A stretch of 10,117 nucleotides of DNA from Conidiobolus incongruus B7586 (lineage: Eukaryota > Entomophthoromycota > Entomophthoromycetes > Entomophthorales > Conidiobolaceae). Shown here piece by piece: positions 9,184-10,117 of the stretch (positions within the stretch are counted from its first letter, which is position 1; each line of letters opens with the position of its first letter). Under the pieces are notes generated by a model. The model was not told where the DNA came from. It saw only the letters and a list, made by a program, of their open reading frames with translations, and searched no databases. The DNA lies in contig JNEM01006391.1 in NCBI GenBank assembly GCA_000697335.1, forward strand, positions 1-10,117, in the 5' to 3' direction. Made by a program: the position numbers and the translations under genes.

Positions 9184-9217
9184 CTAAACCATTTTTACTG
9201 GCAAAAAAATGGTATAG
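9184..9217. repeat. 13-bp inverted repeat / hairpin
   Basis: CTAAACCATTTTT (9184-9196) pairs with AAAAATGGTATAG (9205-9217) at 12 of 13 positions around an eight-base loop. No direct flanking duplication was noticed, and no transposon family is recognised from the arms. Confidence 0.6.
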
Positions 9218-10117
9218 TGCTCATGAAATATTTATTGCGTTATTTTCTTTAAAGACTTGACCAAATTTTAGAAAAAATAGTTGTACCCAAGTCATATATT
9301 TATTTTTCATTCATATTATTAACCTCAGTTTTAGTTGACAAAAGTGTGAAGCCTTAAAATAATTCTGTTGTGTAAATCTATATTAATATAATTCATTCCA
9401 AATTAAAAAATTTATGAATATTAAATTCAATATTGATTAAAATTTAAACAAATAAAAAAGAATACTGATAATTCAAACATTCGAAAAATATTTATTTATT
9501 AATTTTTAGTATAAAATTATTATATTATATCACAATTAAAACAATGGTAATAATAAGGAAATATATAATAAACCTATTGATATATAATTTATCAATTTTT
9601 TTATTTAATAAGTAAATTTTAAAAATAAACTTAAAATTAATGGTCTTTTGAATATTTTAATTATCAATAGAATATTTCAATTTAATACATAATTATTCTT
9701 ATATTTATATCAACTATTAAATTTAATATAAGATAATTAATTAACTAATAATGCAATTTATGTTTGACTTATTTAGTTATATCTTAAACAATTTTTAAAT
9801 AAATAGTTATCATTAATTTAATATATTTATAATTTATTTTATTTGAATTTTGATTTTTAATTAAGTTATTCTTTTTAAATTCTTATTTTTTATTAATATC
9901 AGTATTAATTATTATCTTTTCATATTTGATTTTAGAAACTTAAAATTTAAATATTATAATATTAATTAATTGCTTATTAATAAATAATAGTTTTGATTAT
10001 GAATTTAATTTATATATTTCTTACTCAAAATTATGAATTATGATATATATTAATCATATTATTATTATATAAAAAATTAAAATAAAAATTTTATATTTAT
10101 TAAATAATTAATTTTGG

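Larger units (their letters stand above)
7793..10117. other. A/T-rich desert, right side, no recognisable gene
   Basis: No useful open frame, RNA gene or element end is seen. CpG is absent after 9483, and the last 277 bases have about 9% G+C (25 by hand count). A modestly richer patch occurs at about 7880-7960. Apart from a microsatellite and short inverted repeats the region is featureless. Confidence 0.75.

Noticed and set aside
1-10117. Old transposons, LTR or virus-like elements and CRISPR arrays
   Set aside because: No long terminal repeats, primer-binding site, polymerase or integrase motif, or regularly spaced repeat array was recognised. Heavily decayed copies could be present in the desert but cannot be supported by eye.
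1-10117. Organellar genome, suggested by the extreme A+T
   Set aside because: The gene uses TGG for Trp and TGA as stop, has CCAAT/TATA and AATAAA signals, and no organellar gene, tRNA or rRNA is present.

Overview
The window looks like eukaryotic nuclear DNA. It is extremely A/T-rich and holds one convincing protein-coding gene: an intronless 254-residue open frame on the + strand at 5551-6315. The gene has a eukaryotic-style promoter (three CCAAT boxes, one inverted, and a TATA box), a leader without upstream ATGs, and a downstream AATAAA followed by a T-rich run. Compact, intronless genes set in very A/T-rich DNA fit an A/T-rich fungus or another A/T-rich microbial eukaryote, but nothing diagnostic of a lineage is present. 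I saw no tRNA, rRNA or recognisable conserved protein. TGG is used for Trp and TGA ends the gene, so an organellar code is not indicated.

Composition forms a pyramid around the gene. By hand count, G+C is about 9% in bases 1-300, about 20% at 2401-2700, about 33% just upstream of the gene (5221-5520), about 39% in the coding region, and back to about 9% in the last 277 bases. CpG is absent from the first 925 bases and from everything after 9483, but occurs ten times in the 765-bp coding region. The flanks are therefore decayed or unselected DNA, and the gene is what has kept its sequence.

Layout: 1-925 is near-featureless A/T DNA. 926-3800 is A/T-rich with no gene. 3801-5324 is a shoulder of higher G+C with short open stretches and one good hairpin, possibly eroded coding DNA. 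5325-5550 is promoter and leader. 5551-6315 is the gene. 6316 to about 6660 is its 3' region, with an (ATT)8 microsatellite and a poly(A) signal. 6661-7685 is a second shoulder with short open stretches. 7686-7792 contains no G or C at all. 7793-10117 is A/T desert with an (AAT)6 microsatellite and a few short inverted repeats.

I found no intact or recognisable transposon, virus-like element or CRISPR array, and no second gene. The gene product has no family I recognise. It has a Ser/Thr/Pro-rich N-terminus, a short internally repeated motif (STA-x-IT), a probably helical central to C-terminal region, and a serine-rich tail.
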